Made by a program: the position numbers and the translations under genes
Assembly (NCBI GenBank): GCA_020443005.1
Contig: JAGRJA010000080.1
Span: forward strand, 1-6,049
Reading direction: 5' to 3'
Length of the DNA: 6,049 bases
DNA from: Pseudomonadales bacterium
GTDB lineage: Bacteria; Pseudomonadota; Gammaproteobacteria; Pseudomonadales; UBA7239
In this document: positions 5,531 through 6,049 of the stretch, piece by piece
How positions within the stretch are numbered: the first letter of the stretch is position 1
Layout of the letters: every line of letters starts with the position of its first letter
The notes under the pieces: model-generated
The model's input: only the letters and a program-made list of their open reading frames with translations
What the model was told of the DNA's origin: nothing
Database searches by the model: none

Positions 5531-6049
5531 CACCCCACCATCTGGTTCAACTGGAATATGGGCAATAATATCGCCAGCACAATCATAAATACCATTCCGC
5601 CCATAAGCAGGATGATAATCGGGGGGACGAGCCCAACCATAACACTGATAAAATTTTCCAGATCCATCTCCTGGGATCGTGCTGTTCTCTCCAGCATGGT
5701 ATCCAGCTCCCCGCTGGACTCGCCGCTGGCTATCATATGCAGCATCATTGGCGGAAAATAACCGGCCTGCTCCAGTGCGTTTTTCAGGCTTGAGCCTTCA
5801 CTCACGAGTGTCATCGCCTGCTTGACCTTCACCTTCAACCAGGTATTTGACAATACCTGGCCGGCGATTTTCATGCCATCTACCAGCGTGACACCGCTGG
5901 TGGTAAGAATACTCAAGGTGCTGGCATAGCGCGCCGTATTGATATTTCGACTCAGTTTGCCAATCATGGGCAAATGCAATATTTGCCGATCAAAAGCCAA
6001 TAAAACGGCTTCATTTTTCAACATCATTTTTACTACCATACAAAAAAGA
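5530..6049 (-). CDS. gspF: T2SS inner-membrane platform protein GspF, C-terminal part (cut by window edge)
   Basis: GspF is the polytopic core of the inner-membrane platform, contacting GspE and GspL during pseudopilin insertion. The frame is open to the right edge (three codons, Leu-Phe-Cys, precede the Met at 6039), so about 172 residues of a protein usually near 400 are seen. Counting from that Met, LPMIGKLSRNINTARYASTL (23-42) and ILTTSGVTLVDGMKIA (44-59) open the second T2SF domain. FPPMMLHMIASGESSGELD (95-113), with its conserved Gly-Glu, is the family hallmark. The final membrane segment spans about 136-160 (VGLVPPIIILLMGGMVFMIVLAILL) before the short tail IFQLNQMVG. The residues before LPMIG match an upstream membrane segment continuing out of the window, so the Met at 6039 is internal and not the start. 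gspE is expected further upstream. Confidence 0.96.
   Translation of the reverse strand, partial: LFCMVVKMMLKNEAVLLAFDRQILHLPMIGKLSRNINTARYASTLSILTTSGVTLVDGMKIAGQVLSNTWLKVKVKQAMTLVSEGSSLKNALEQAGYFPPMMLHMIASGESSGELDTMLERTARSQEMDLENFISVMVGLVPPIIILLMGGMVFMIVLAILLPIFQLNQMVG

Noticed and set aside
3138..5761. Several plus-strand open frames opposite the pseudopilin and gspF genes
   Set aside because: They are shadows of the minus-strand genes, many of them the complement of the hydrophobic prepilin helices, and none shows a domain or an initiation signal.
5530..6039. Treating the ATG at 6039 as the start of a 169-residue protein
   Set aside because: The frame stays open to the window edge and the protein matches only the second half of GspF, so this Met is internal and the gene is cut by the window.
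1..6049. Novel defence, mobile or secretion-accessory system
   Set aside because: All coding sequence is accounted for by standard T2SS genes and serA, and I saw no integrase, transposase, repeat array, RNA gene or unassigned gene.

Overview
The window is a housekeeping stretch of a gammaproteobacterium-like Gram-negative chromosome. Every supported gene lies on the minus strand. It holds the distal part of a type II secretion system (T2SS, general secretory pathway) cluster, read from the right edge to the left as gspF (3' part only), gspG, gspH, gspI, gspJ, gspK, gspL and gspM. The first codons of serA (3-phosphoglycerate dehydrogenase) follow at the left edge. The gene order, the L and M family signatures and the SerA N-terminus fit a gammaproteobacterium. 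The sequence alone does not fix the genus. Base composition looks moderate and even throughout, with no sign of recent transfer and no mobile element, tRNA, rRNA or CRISPR array.

Layout, right to left. 6049-5530 is the C-terminal part of the inner-membrane platform protein GspF. A 93-base gap (5529-5437) carries a stem-loop at the gspF stop and a good sigma70-like promoter. 5436-5002 is the major pseudopilin gspG. After 31 bases comes a tightly overlapped block of minor pseudopilins, gspH (GTG start), gspI (TTG start), gspJ and gspK, spanning 4970-2277. A 118-base gap (2276-2159) has a hyphenated palindrome and a weak promoter-like pair. gspL and gspM (2158-375) again overlap by one base. A 157-base gap (374-218) holds a possible terminator, an AT palindrome and a strong inverted repeat. 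serA then begins with GTG at 217 and runs off the left edge.

How the genes work together. GspG polymerises into the periplasmic pseudopilus and GspH, I, J and K form its tip. GspF, L and M belong to the inner-membrane assembly platform that couples the GspE ATPase to pilus growth. gspC, D and E are not in the window and are expected upstream of gspF, beyond the right edge. gspN is absent after gspM. serA belongs to serine biosynthesis and is a chromosomal neighbour rather than a secretion component.

I found no evidence of a previously undescribed system. The observations most worth checking are regulatory: a promoter-like element of its own for gspG, symmetric DNA in the three larger gaps, and the split of the operon into translationally coupled blocks.
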